Positions 39,137 through 48,600 of a stretch of DNA of 64,000 nucleotides are shown piece after piece. The notes under the pieces are model-generated. The model was not told the DNA's origin and ran no database searches. It worked only from the letters and a program-made list of their open reading frames with translations. Each line of letters begins with the position of its first letter. Within the stretch, counting starts at the first letter, position 1. The stretch is from Rhodobacteraceae bacterium KLH11 (GTDB taxonomy: Bacteria > Pseudomonadota > Alphaproteobacteria > Rhodobacterales > Rhodobacteraceae), in NCBI GenBank assembly GCA_000158135.1, contig DS999532.1:445600-509599 (forward strand). The letters run 5' to 3'. Both the position numbers and the translations under genes were made by a program.

Positions 39137-39206
39137 TGGGAGCTACCATCCCAGCGGAACCATTCTGGCGGTACTGCAGGAAGCATGCGGGCCGCTGAAC
39201 TGAAGA

Positions 39207-39935
39207 TCAGCCGCCGAGTTTCGGAAGGCCAATGCTGTGTGACGGGGTATCTGGTGCGGAGGCGGTCATCTCAGGCATGTGGTCCTGCACGATCTGCGGC
39301 ATATTTGATTGAATGTCGTCTTCGATACTGTCCAAACCTTCGAGCGAGGGCGGATCATCTGGATCGGTGACTTTGTCGCGTGAAGGACCGAGGACATCGT
39401 TCTGGTAGCGGGTCACATCATCCAATGCCGTCTGTAGATCTTCTAGGCGTTGGTTCGCAGCTTGGACATCCTCAAAGCTGGGTTCGTTCCCCGACCAGAT
39501 AATTGTGTCGACGAGATGATCTTCCACGACCGACCCATCCTCACGTCGGACAACACCATTCGCATCGCGAAAAACCCGCTTGCCGTCTGGAAGACGGGCG
39601 GCCCTATCCATCATGTCGTCCAATTCGACCTGAGTGGCAATGATTTTGGTGTTCAATTGATCTATAGCAGTCTCGGTTGCGCGTTCCGCGTCTGACAGGA
39701 CCTGCAGCACATGATCGTATTTGGCGCGGTAGATCGGGTCATTCAGCAGTTGCGCCAGTCGGGTCAAAGCTCGCTGTGCATCCCGTTCTCTCTTCTTGTC
39801 AGCCTCTGAGCCCGGCCCATCCCTCAGGAAACGCGCCCGGCGACCCGCCTCGCGACCTGCGATTTCATTCTGAAGGTCATCAAATTCCCGACGCTGAACG
39901 CCTGCTAACTCTTTCTGATCACGTGTTATTTCCAC
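39207..39935 (-). CDS. Unknown coiled-coil protein in the mobile region
   Basis: A 242-residue, highly charged protein with long helices (residues about 1-110) and two runs of acidic residues. It has no signal peptide. Sequence such as RREFDDLQNEIAGREAGRRA suggests a coiled-coil. The likely start is GTG 39935, with only a weak ribosome-binding site. It lies next to recombinase fragments and may be cargo or a structural gene of the lost element. No family was recognised. Confidence 0.6.
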   Translation of the reverse strand: MEITRDQKELAGVQRREFDDLQNEIAGREAGRRARFLRDGPGSEADKKRERDAQRALTRLAQLLNDPIYRAKYDHVLQVLSDAERATETAIDQLNTKIIATQVELDDMMDRAARLPDGKRVFRDANGVVRREDGSVVEDHLVDTIIWSGNEPSFEDVQAANQRLEDLQTALDDVTRYQNDVLGPSRDKVTDPDDPPSLEGLDSIEDDIQSNMPQIVQDHMPEMTASAPDTPSHSIGLPKLGG

Positions 39936-40066
39936 ATGAATATCATACCAGAAAGTTCACTCTCTGCGCAAACTTCATTGTGGTGGTGTATTTGAATCAG
40001 ATCTCAGAGAATTTCCAACCAATAGCGCATATCCACCAACCTGGCGCTAGTTGGAGTATATGTTTT

Positions 40067-40621
40067 TCAGATCAGCTTACAGATCAGTCCAATTACCCAT
40101 ATCTTGCATGGCTCGAATTCGGCGAAGAGGTCGGTTCTGGAACCAAGCGGGGCAATACGTGCAACATGAACGGGACTCGCAAGCGCTTTCGCAATGACCG
40201 GCGCTTCAGGGTTGATGCCCTGTGCATCCAACCTTGACGCAAGCGCTGCAACGCCGGAAACTACCCGCTCTTCTATAGGCAATTCACCTATTGCCTCCAT
40301 CTCTGAGGCTATTGCAACCTGTGTTTCCGGCTGCGAGAGGGCGGAGAAAAGAGATTGCGGGTAAAGTCCATCAGCAAACATCTGCGATTTGTCAGCTTCA
40401 ACATTGTTCACATCGAGCTCATCAGTTTGATAAAGTGCCTCAACCACAAGTGTTGCAAACAGCCAGAAGTCCAACTCAAGACGTGAAGCAGTGACGGGAT
40501 CGGCTACAAGCTGCAATGTCTGCTGAAAGTCAGGCATGAAACTTTGCGCTGCTGCTGGCCGTGCAGACATAGTCGCCGCCGCAGCAGCGGTGAAGACTAA
40601 CAGTTCACGGCGATCAACCAC
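40067..40621 (-). CDS. Unknown exported protein with Tat-like signal
   Basis: GTG 40621, with GGAGG about eight bases upstream, gives 184 residues starting DRRELLVFTAAAAATMSARPAAAQ, which resembles a twin-arginine signal followed by an AxA cleavage site. The mature part is about 155 residues, helical, with no recognised motif. It may be a periplasmic subunit of an oxidoreductase or unrelated cargo. Its neighbours are an unknown gene and an IS element. Confidence 0.55.
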   Translation of the reverse strand: MVDRRELLVFTAAAAATMSARPAAAQSFMPDFQQTLQLVADPVTASRLELDFWLFATLVVEALYQTDELDVNNVEADKSQMFADGLYPQSLFSALSQPETQVAIASEMEAIGELPIEERVVSGVAALASRLDAQGINPEAPVIAKALASPVHVARIAPLGSRTDLFAEFEPCKIWVIGLICKLI

Positions 40622-40885
40622 TGTAACTACCTCCGCTATCAATAATTTTCCCAATTAAATCCCGATTGGATAGAAAACTAACGACTGTTGCAAATACTGC
40701 TAAAAGAAGCGCCAATACCTGACCTCCGATAAACACTTCGATCGTGGACAACGTAATCGCTGTTTCCTCTCTAAGTTTGGCTGCGACTACGTCGGTGGCT
40801 GTCTGACGTCAGCGCCTTTGGGTCGAAATAGCGGTATTTGATAAGAGAGTGTTCTTGGCTCATCGTAACCACTGAGGAGTGGACG

Positions 40886-41251
40886 ATGAGAAAGACAAGT
40901 AAGAGCCCCGGCGAGAAGATCGTCAAAGACATCAAGCGGGCGACACGCAAACAGTACTCAGCCGAAGAGAAGATCCGGATCGTTCTGGATGGCCTTCGCG
41001 GAGAAGACAGCATTGCAGAGCTGTGCCGCCGTGAGGGGATTTCCCAAGGTGTTTACTACAAATGGTCGAAGGACTTCATGGAAGCCGGGAAGAAGCGACT
41101 TGCCGGTGACACAGCACGTGCAGCGACAACCGACGAGGTCAAGGACCTGCGGCGCGAAGCTCGCGATCTGAAAGAGGTTGTTGTGGAACAAACTCTCGAA
41201 CTGCGCTTGCTCAAAAAAAGCATGACCGGCAATGGGGACGACCACGAATGA
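40886..41251 (+). CDS. IS3-family transposase OrfA
   Basis: A 121-residue HTH protein (KQYSAEEKIRIVLDGLRG, AELCRREGISQGVYYKW) with a C-terminal leucine zipper-like helix. ATG 40886. It binds the element's ends. Its stop overlaps the OrfB start (ATGA). Confidence 0.93.
   Translation: MRKTSKSPGEKIVKDIKRATRKQYSAEEKIRIVLDGLRGEDSIAELCRREGISQGVYYKWSKDFMEAGKKRLAGDTARAATTDEVKDLRREARDLKEVVVEQTLELRLLKKSMTGNGDDHE
41213..41220 (+). promoter_or_regulatory. Slippery A7G site for -1 frameshifting in the IS3 element
   Basis: AAAAAAAG near the end of OrfA. OrfB is in the -1 frame, and that frame has no stop from 41215 to the OrfB ATG at 41248, so slippage yields the OrfAB transposase. This is the standard IS3 arrangement. 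Confidence 0.75.
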
Positions 41252-42318
41252 GATACTCTGCATCTGAGAAGTTGGAGATCATTCGGTTGATTGAAGAAAG
41301 CCATCTGTCAGCACGTCGTACATTGGCCAAACTGGGTATCCCTCGCACCACATTCTACCGATGGTACGACCGATACCTGCAGCGCGGAGAGGCTGGCCTT
41401 GAGGATCGGTCTCCCAAGCCAAAGCATGTCTGGAACCGCGTTCCTGACGAGGTGAAGCGCAAGGTCGTCAGCTTCGCCTTGAAGGAAACAGAGCTGTCAC
41501 CCCGCGAGTTGGCGGTGACGTTCACAGACCAAGAACGGTACTTTGTATCGGAATCCACAGTGTATCGCACGCTCAAGGCACATGACCTGATCACCAGCCC
41601 TGCGTTCATTGTGCTGAAAGCCGCAAATGAGTTCGAGCATAAGACAACGGCCATCAACCAGCTTTGGCAGACCGACTTTACCTATCTCAAGGTTCTGGGG
41701 TGGGGCTGGTTTTATCTCAGCACGATCCTGGACGATTACAGCCGCTACATCATCTCGTGGAAGCTCTGCACGAACATGCGGGCTGAGGATGTGACAGACA
41801 CCCTCAATTTGGCCTTGCAGGCATCTGGCTGTGATCAGGTCCATGTCGTCCACAAACCGCGCCTGCTGAGCGATAATGGGTCCAGCTATGTCTCTGGTGA
41901 CCTCGCTGAATGGCTGCGAGACAAAGGCATGAGGCACTCACGCGGTGCGCCATATCACCCTCAGACACAAGGTAAAATCGAACGATGGCATCAAACCTTG
42001 AAGAACCGGATCTTGCTGGAAAACTACTTCCTACCAGGCGATCTCGAAGCCCAAATCGAAGCCTTCGTCGATCACTACAATCACCAGCGCTACCACGAGA
42101 GCCTGAGCAACGTCACACCCGCCGACGTCTACTTTGGGCGTGACCAAGCCATTCTGGAACAACGAAAAAGGATCAAACAGAAGACGTTCGAAGCGCGACG
42201 CTTGCATCACAGCCAACGCGCAGCATACCGCAGTTTTCTGGGCGTTTCCGTTCCGCCGGAAATCGGCATGACGCCACACAGATTTGTGCAACGTGTCATT
42301 GAGGCATCCGGGCGCTGA
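41248..42318 (+). CDS. IS3-family transposase OrfB (DDE integrase)
   Basis: A 356-residue protein: N-terminal HTH ([19 protein letters not shown]) and an rve catalytic core with the triad D in QTDFTYL, D in LLSDNGS and E in GKIERWHQ. The last 30-35 residues (after HSQRAA) look like read-through into foreign sequence, so the element's right end may lie around 42225-42240. A fragment of a different IS3 transposase follows directly. The element's inverted repeats could not be settled by eye. Confidence 0.9.
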   Translation: MRYSASEKLEIIRLIEESHLSARRTLAKLGIPRTTFYRWYDRYLQRGEAGLEDRSPKPKHVWNRVPDEVKRKVVSFALKETELSPRELAVTFTDQERYFVSESTVYRTLKAHDLITSPAFIVLKAANEFEHKTTAINQLWQTDFTYLKVLGWGWFYLSTILDDYSRYIISWKLCTNMRAEDVTDTLNLALQASGCDQVHVVHKPRLLSDNGSSYVSGDLAEWLRDKGMRHSRGAPYHPQTQGKIERWHQTLKNRILLENYFLPGDLEAQIEAFVDHYNHQRYHESLSNVTPADVYFGRDQAILEQRKRIKQKTFEARRLHHSQRAAYRSFLGVSVPPEIGMTPHRFVQRVIEASGR

Positions 42319-42320
42319 AC

Positions 42321-43004
42321 ATGGCCATTGCGTTGCGGCGGCCATCCAAGGGCTGCATTCACCACACGGATCGCGGTAGCCAATACTGTTCTCTCGATTA
42401 TCAGAAGATTCTGCGCGAACATGGCTTCCGAGCATCGATGAGCGGAACCGGGAATTGCTACGACAACGCGGCAGTCGAAACCTTCTTCAACGCACCCACA
42501 CCGGAAGAGTTGCTCAAGACCAATCGTGCCAAACCACAACGCACGATCACCTACAAAGGCGAGACACTGACCATAGATGAATGGTCAGTTGCTACAGGCA
42601 TTCCAGCTACGACCATCAAAGGCCGCATAGCAAACGGCTGGAACATCCAACGTGTTCTGACACAGCCAATCCAAATCCACACATCCCGCATTGATGAGCA
42701 AGGCAGACCAAAGCCCAGACGAAAGCGCGGCACACGGTTCACATACAGTGGCAAAACACACACCGTCCGCGAATGGTCGAAGATCACCGGCATTGATGTG
42801 GCCACTATCAACTACCGGCTGAGGAAAGGCTGGTCACCTGAGCGTGCCCTGAGTGAACCAATCTCGGTGAGCAACAGCCGCAAAGCGCAGCGCATCGAAG
42901 GACCGGGGGTGGTCTCGAACTTTGGGGCCTCTAAGGGGACCGGCGGGGGGACCTCCGCACAAGACACGTCGAAAATAACTTTTTCAGAAAGAGAGGCGAG
43001 CTGA
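42321..43004 (+). CDS. Chimeric ORF: transposase fragment fused to phage-type HTH-repeat protein
   Basis: Codons 1-57 are the C-terminal core of another IS3 transposase ([11 protein letters not shown] with [10 protein letters not shown] with E), truncated upstream. At APTPEE the frame continues as a different protein with two related 40-residue repeats ([40 protein letters not shown]), each followed by a GW-x-x-xRAL/VL helix. Such repeats resemble the DNA-binding modules next to homing endonucleases and phage genes. The last part is Gly/Ser-rich. The fusion is a by-product of IS insertion into a phage gene; its expression is doubtful. Confidence 0.6.
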   Translation: MAIALRRPSKGCIHHTDRGSQYCSLDYQKILREHGFRASMSGTGNCYDNAAVETFFNAPTPEELLKTNRAKPQRTITYKGETLTIDEWSVATGIPATTIKGRIANGWNIQRVLTQPIQIHTSRIDEQGRPKPRRKRGTRFTYSGKTHTVREWSKITGIDVATINYRLRKGWSPERALSEPISVSNSRKAQRIEGPGVVSNFGASKGTGGGTSAQDTSKITFSEREAS

Positions 43005-43303
43005 TGGCCGCACTGACACCTGTTGCGCTGCTGAAATCGCAGCTCAACCTTGATCATGATCTTGATGACGCCCTGCTGGAACACAAGCTGGACGCCGCCG
43101 AAACATGGATTGGCCACTACACTGGGGAACCCTTTGTAGCTGGTGAAGCGCCCTTGACCGAGGCAGCATTGCAGCTTGCGGCCTATTGGTATGAGCAACG
43201 TGAAGCCGCGTCTTTCGGCATGACCACCGCACATATTCCCTTTGGTGTGCGTGACCTGCTTTCCCCTTACAAGAATCCGGTGACTGGCTATGTCCCGGAA
43301 TAA
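43004..43303 (+). CDS. Phage head-tail connector, gp6-like
   Basis: A 99-residue protein (LLKSQLNLDHDLDDALLEHKLDAAE, GVRDLLSPYK) with the helical pattern of HK97 gp6-type connectors, which join the portal to the tail. It begins at the stop of the upstream chimeric ORF. It is the first of four consecutive head-tail genes; the large terminase, portal and capsid genes are absent. Confidence 0.8.
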   Translation: MAALTPVALLKSQLNLDHDLDDALLEHKLDAAETWIGHYTGEPFVAGEAPLTEAALQLAAYWYEQREAASFGMTTAHIPFGVRDLLSPYKNPVTGYVPE

Positions 43304-43724
43304 GAGCCTGACCGAACAATCGAACATCCTGAGCGCCCGTTTTGGGGCGATGGCTGGGGAAATCGAGAAAGCATTGCGCCCTGCCCTTGTCAAAGGTGCG
43401 GAGGAATACGCTGCCACCATGCGCGCTCTAGCACCAAGGGACGAAGGCGACCTGATTGAGTCCATCGAAGTTACCGAACCGGGACAAACCACCCCGGCCT
43501 ATGCAGAAGGTGGCGGCAAACGCACGGCTGGCCCCAACCAAGCACTTGTGACTGTCGGCAATGAAGATGTGCGGCACGGTCACTTGCAGGAATTCGGCAC
43601 CGTCAAACAGGAAGCCCAGCCGTTCATGCGGCCCGGTGCCCGGCTGGCGAAACCCCGTGCGCAACGGCGCATCAGCCGTGCCATCGGGCAGGCAATCAAG
43701 AAAGCTGCAGAGGGTAAGCCATGA
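43290..43724 (+). CDS. Phage HK97-gp10-family tail component
   Basis: A 144-residue protein. It has the GAEEYAATMRALAPRDEGDLIESI segment and a C-terminal HGHLQEFGTVKQEAQPFMRPG motif typical of the gp10 family. It overlaps the previous gene by 14 bases. Confidence 0.85.
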   Translation: MSRNKSLTEQSNILSARFGAMAGEIEKALRPALVKGAEEYAATMRALAPRDEGDLIESIEVTEPGQTTPAYAEGGGKRTAGPNQALVTVGNEDVRHGHLQEFGTVKQEAQPFMRPGARLAKPRAQRRISRAIGQAIKKAAEGKP

Positions 43725-44137
43725 TCAGCCCCGACATTGAATTTCAGACGCAAATCAGATCGGCGCTGATTGCTAGTTCGGATGTTACCGACCTTGTGCC
43801 TGTCAACCACATCCGGGCTGGATCGACCCGCCCAGACAAGCCGCCTTGTGTCATTATGGCGAACCCTGACACCGCAAATCTTGGGCAGTCTGGTGAATGG
43901 CGGCTAACGCGCGTTTGGCTTGACCTGCATGTTTGGGCAATCGAAGACGGCGCTGAAATGGCCCAACAGATCGGTGGTGCCATTGTGAATGCGCTTTGGG
44001 ATGCCCCCGATTTGGTCGAGAACGATATCAACACCTATGGCCGCCCCAGCTTCAAATACATGCGCGACCCTGACCCCGACAAAGCATACTGCCATGGCGT
44101 TGCGACGGTTTCAGGTGTTGTTCGGTGGAGACCGTGA
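43721..44137 (+). CDS. Phage tail-completion protein (DUF3168 family)
   Basis: A 138-residue protein, with the N-terminal helix QTQIRSALIASSDVTDLV and the central RVWLDLHVWAIEDG strand, the pattern of DUF3168 tail terminators that are also found in gene transfer agents. It overlaps the gp10-like gene by four bases. Confidence 0.82.
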   Translation: MISPDIEFQTQIRSALIASSDVTDLVPVNHIRAGSTRPDKPPCVIMANPDTANLGQSGEWRLTRVWLDLHVWAIEDGAEMAQQIGGAIVNALWDAPDLVENDINTYGRPSFKYMRDPDPDKAYCHGVATVSGVVRWRP

Positions 44138-44139
44138 CC

Positions 44140-44459
44140 ATGATCCGAGCTGGCAAACTGGATCGGCAGATCACCATTGAACGGGATGCTGAACCGTTAC
44201 CGCGTCTGGTGGCGTCCAGAAAGCATGGACAACCATTGCAACTGTCCGGGCTGAGCTGGTGCAGCTAACCGCCGAAGAATTCCTGACCGGCTTTGGTGAA
44301 GGTGACTCTGGCAGTGCCGTGTTCCGCATCCGGTATATGTCTGGGATCACCACTGCTGATCGCGTGACCTTTGACGGAACCACCTATGACATTGACGAGA
44401 TTGCAGAGCTGGGGCGGAGACGCAGCCTAGAGCTGCGCACCACCATAGTGAAAAAATAA
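44140..44459 (+). pseudogene. Frameshifted phage head-closure (head-tail adaptor) protein
   Basis: Starts at ATG 44140 (IRAGKLDRQITIERDAE). About residue 20 the frame breaks near 44196-44203. The +1 frame then gives SGGVQKAWTTIATV, TAEEFLTGFG, RIRYMSGIT and RRRSLELRT to a stop at 44459. Read through one base shift, the whole product is the SPP1 gp16/HK97 gp7-like head-closure protein of about 106 residues. A single missing base between GAACCG and TTACCG would explain it. It ends the module. Confidence 0.75.
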
Positions 44460-44469
44460 GGTAGAAACT

Positions 44470-44607
44470 CTATTGCTGTTCCACGCTGTCAATCCAACTC
44501 ATGAAAGTGTCGAGGAGGTGTTCGACGATGCTTCCTTGTGTCGCGACCATTATACATCCCGCAATAAAGATTGCGGCTGCGATCGTGTAGGCAATTACTT
44601 TTATCAT
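44470..44607 (-). CDS. Small putative lipoprotein (45 residues)
   Basis: An unlisted short frame with ATG 44607 and AGGAAA about 11 bases upstream. Residues 1-17 are a hydrophobic signal ending in IAGC (lipobox I-A-G-C, Cys18). The mature part would be 28 residues (IVEHLLDTFMSWIDSVEQQ at the C-terminus), amphipathic. It faces the frameshifted phage gene. Reality is judged from the start site, the lipobox and the lack of a competing frame. Confidence 0.5.
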   Translation of the reverse strand: MIKVIAYTIAAAIFIAGCIMVATQGSIVEHLLDTFMSWIDSVEQQ

Positions 44608-45661
44608 TTTCTGATATTTCCTTTGGTTGATTTGGTATCTGCTCTTTCCTACGGGGCGCGGATTAATCTGAGATTTAAAGAAATTTCAATCTCTTACTTT
44701 GGGGCTTCGGGATGAGCGTGCATTCGCGCGGTGTTAAACCGCCCCTTAGTCCCTTGGAGGCCAGTTGTCTGGGATACGGGACAGCACTTCTTGATGGTCT
44801 CTTACCGAAGGTCGTGGATAAATTGGCATCCCTGATCGACCAGCGTGAAGATGCAAAGCGGGACGCAAGGGACAGGGCTTCAAGTATCTCGCCTTGCTCA
44901 AGGAAAACCTCGAAGTAGTCGCATTCATCGGTCTGCGTATGGTGGTCACCACACGCAACACTCCGCAGCTGCGCGCCGGGACGATCCCTTTCAGTCGTCC
45001 CGGCATTTTTCATACTGGAAGGCCCCTCTGGTATCCGTTCAAATCGATTTCAATCGTAAGACCTCTCACTTACTGTGCAGAATAAATCAATCGAACCTGA
45101 ACCTGGAAAATAGCATCCTGCGCCATCGACAGCATTTAGACGCTACCCACAATTTCTCACGAATCGACGAATTCGAGCACCAATCATAGGTTGCATTAGA
45201 TTTCGATTCATCACTCTTTGAGGGAAGTAATCAACTACTCTTCCGGTTTTGTAATGCAACAACTAAACCATGCGAACGCTAACAAAAAGAAAACCAAGAC
45301 TGAAAAGATTTGAAAATTTTCTTATTTTACAATTTGTTACAATGAACTCTGAAGGGTAGTATTGATGAAATCTTTACCGGCATGCTCTGAAAAACATAAT
45401 ACATGTGCCGGGCAGCACACCCGTTCATTCATTTTCGATATAAAAAACACTCACTTCGCATCACGCTTAAGAAAATTAAGCACAGACAAAAGAAGTGAGG
45501 GGAGCATGAGCTGCGGCATGACCAGGGTCGCTTGGTTAAAACGCCGTTAAGCCTTCTGTCTGACAGGTTTGTTTAGCTCTGCGCATGATCTGCGCGGAAC
45601 AAAACCCCTCATCAAAATGGAACACGTTTCGCAATTTGTGCGACGTAAGGGAGGGATAACC
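44608..45661. other. Mostly non-coding region upstream of the giant RTX gene
   Basis: About 1050 bases. Apart from the 68-codon frame 44712-44918 and the terminator at 44975, I see no supported gene. The part after 45180 is AT-rich with A/T runs (45290-45355), as expected of a regulatory leader; no convincing -35/-10 pair was chosen. AAGGGAGGG at 45647-45655 is a strong ribosome-binding site for the RTX start. Confidence 0.45.
44975..45010 (+). terminator. Intrinsic terminator
   Basis: A 10-bp perfect stem GCCGGGACGA / TCGTCCCGGC, a 10-base loop, then ATTTTTC. It lies 56 bases beyond a short open frame (44712-44918, 68 codons; VVDKLASLIDQREDAKRDARD) that may be a small gene, but has no recognised family. 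Confidence 0.75.
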
Positions 45662-48600
45662 TTGTCAAATACTATCATCGGTGGTGGCAATAGCGAAATC
45701 TTACACGGCGGGTCTGAGGATGAAACGTTTCTGGGTCTGGGTGGCGATGACGTTATTTACGGCAATGGTGGTAACGATATTCTCATCGGTGGCGGGGGTG
45801 ATGACAACTTAAATGGTGCTGAAGGGGATGACATTTTTGCCGGTGGCGATGGCATAGATGTCTTTCATGGGAACGGCGGTCAGGACATCGTCAATTATAG
45901 TGTTGATGACGGTGACAGCGATGGGAACGGGTTCCACATAGATCTGGCCTCTGAGAGGACGTATTATATCTATGATCAGAACACATTGTGGCTCGAAGAT
46001 TACCTGCATTCGATTGAAGGTGTTTTTGGATCAACGCGTGATGATCGTATCTATGGCAGCGAAGTCAGCAATATTCTGGTTGGTGCCGCAGGTCAGGATA
46101 GCATCTATGGGCGTGGCGGTAGCGATGTTCTGGCGGGCGGTTCTGGTGCGGATACGATCGACGGCGGCAGCGGCAATGATACGGTCAACTACAGCATCGA
46201 TTCCGACGATGCGGATGGGTATGGCGACGGCAACGGATTTGACATCAACCTGACCGCAGGTGTGACCCGTAAATTCAACGACTTGTCAGTTCAGGAAGAC
46301 ACACTGATTTCGATTGAAAATGCGATCGGATCAGATGTGAATGACCGCCTGACCGGCACCGGTGACGCCAATGTTCTGGTAGGCAGGGGCGGCAACGACC
46401 AAATCTACGGCAGAGACGGCGCTGATGTCTTATCTGGTGGCATAGGTTCTGACACGCTTGATGGTGGCAGCGGCATCGATACGGTTAACTATAGCTTGGA
46501 TGCCGAAGACGCCGATGGGTATGGCGACGGCAGCGGCTTTGACATTAACCTGAGCGAAGGCATTACCCGCAGAGTCGACATTTACTCGGTGCAGGAAGAT
46601 ACGCTGATTTCGATTGAAAATGCCGTCGGATCAGATGTGAATGACCGCCTGACGGGCAATGATGACGCCAATGTTCTGATTGGTGGCGGCGGCGACGACT
46701 ATATCACCGGTGGAGACGGTGCCGATGTCCTGGCTGGGGGAAGTGGCGCTGATAGAATTGATGGGGGAAGTGGCATCGATACAGTCCACTATGGTCTCGA
46801 TGCAGAAGACCTGGATGGATATGGCGACGGCACAGGCTTCAATATCAACCTGAGCACCGGGATCACCCACAGGCTGGGTGACCCTGGCAGCCATGAAGAC
46901 ACCCTTGTTGCGATTGAAAATGCGATCGGATCAAACGCGAGGGACAACATAACCGGAACCGAGCGCAGCAATCTGCTGCTTGGCGGCGATGCTAACGATA
47001 CGCTCGTCGGTGGGGCCGGCGCAGATATTCTGGGCGGCGGGAATGGTCTGGATCACCTCTACGGTGGCGAAGGGCTGGATACAGTTGCCTACAATCTGGA
47101 CCCCGGAGATACCGACACAGGCGTCAGTGTGGATTTAGCCTTTGCAGGAACCTTCGGGGTTACTTTCTGGCTGGACAGTAACAATGTCATTCAAGCTCAG
47201 GAGGATGCACTCTTTTCGATCGAGAATGTGATCGGCAGTGACCACTCAGATATTATCAAAGGGGACGACGGCAACAACCTGCTGGGCGGGCAAGCAGGTA
47301 ACGACACAATTTATGGCCGTGGCGGTAATGACGTTCTGATCGGGGATCAAGGGATTGATACCCTGGATGGCGGCGAAGGGATCGATACCGTTCGCTACAA
47401 CGTCGCCGATGGGGGCTTTTCCGGCTCGATCGAAGTGGATCTGGTGGAGGGGATATCCTGGTATCTCGATTCCGATCTGAATCGCGTCCGCGTCGAAGAC
47501 CATCTGAGCAATATTGAAAACGTGACCGGCAGCACAGCCTCGGACAAAATTTACGGAGACGGCACGCAGAACCTTCTGACCGGTGACTGGGGCGATGATG
47601 ATATCAAAGGTCGCGGCGGCAACGATACGCTGTCAGGCGGCGGTGGTCAGGATACGCTGGATGGTGGTGAAGGGTTTGACATCGTTCACTATTCCCAGGA
47701 CGCCGATGATCGCGATGGGTACGGCGGCAGCACGGGTTTCGACATTAATTTGGAACTGGGGCTCACGCGCCGAGCAGACGACTTGTCGGTTCACGAAGAT
47801 ACGTTGGTGGGTATCGAAGGCGTGGTGGGATCTGCGCAGGATGATGTCATCACCGGGAACGACGAAGCCAACCTGCTGAGCGGTGCCGGGGGCGATGACA
47901 CGCTGGAAGGTGGCGACAATAACGATGTCCTGTATGGCGGACAGGGCAATGATACCCTGCACGGGCAAGATGATAACGACTTGTTGGTCGGCGGCGATGG
48001 TGATGATGCTCTGGATGGGGGTGAAGGATATGATACGGCGTCATATTCTGCGTCACAAACCTCTGTCACGGCCGATCTTGCGGCGGGATATGCCTCGAAC
48101 ACCAGAATAGAAACGGTACATGAGAATGTAATCGAGCTTCACGAGGGCGAACCGCGTGTCAAAGCCATATCGGGTGAGGCTGACCTGATAACGGTTGATA
48201 GCGACAATCTCGACAACACCCTTCCAACCATCACGAATTTTGAGGCTGGCGTCGATAAGATCGATTTACGCTCGTTGGGTGCTCGGGCTGAGGATATCAT
48301 CATAAGGGCAGCGTCCAGATCTTCGATAGAAACGGATGAGAATGGCGACCCGGTTTATGGTCTACTTGTTGACGGTATCCCGAGCCTTCCCGGAGGTCTG
48401 TACATTTACGAAAATGGTGACACGCCGGGTAATTTTCTACAGCTTAGCGATTTCGTTTTTGCTGGCGATGAGGTGCCAACAAATACGACTGCACAACGCG
48501 ATACGCTGATCAATGTCGAGGCGCTGATTGGCGGCAGAGATAATGATACCCTACGCGGAGATGACATTGGCAATATCCTGCGCGGCAATGCGGGCGATGA

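Larger units (their letters stand above)
40801..42318 (+). mobile_element. IS3-family insertion element (ends uncertain)
   Basis: Covers OrfA, OrfB and the preceding leader from TGTCTGACGTCAGCG at 40801, a TG-initiated candidate left end. No matching inverted right end was confirmed, so boundaries are approximate. It sits in the remnant of an integrated element. Confidence 0.6.

Noticed and set aside
43004..44459. Gene transfer agent cluster
   Set aside because: The four head-tail genes resemble GTA parts, but the order, the frameshift and the IS/recombinase neighbourhood fit a prophage remnant better; terminase, portal, capsid and tail-tape genes are absent.
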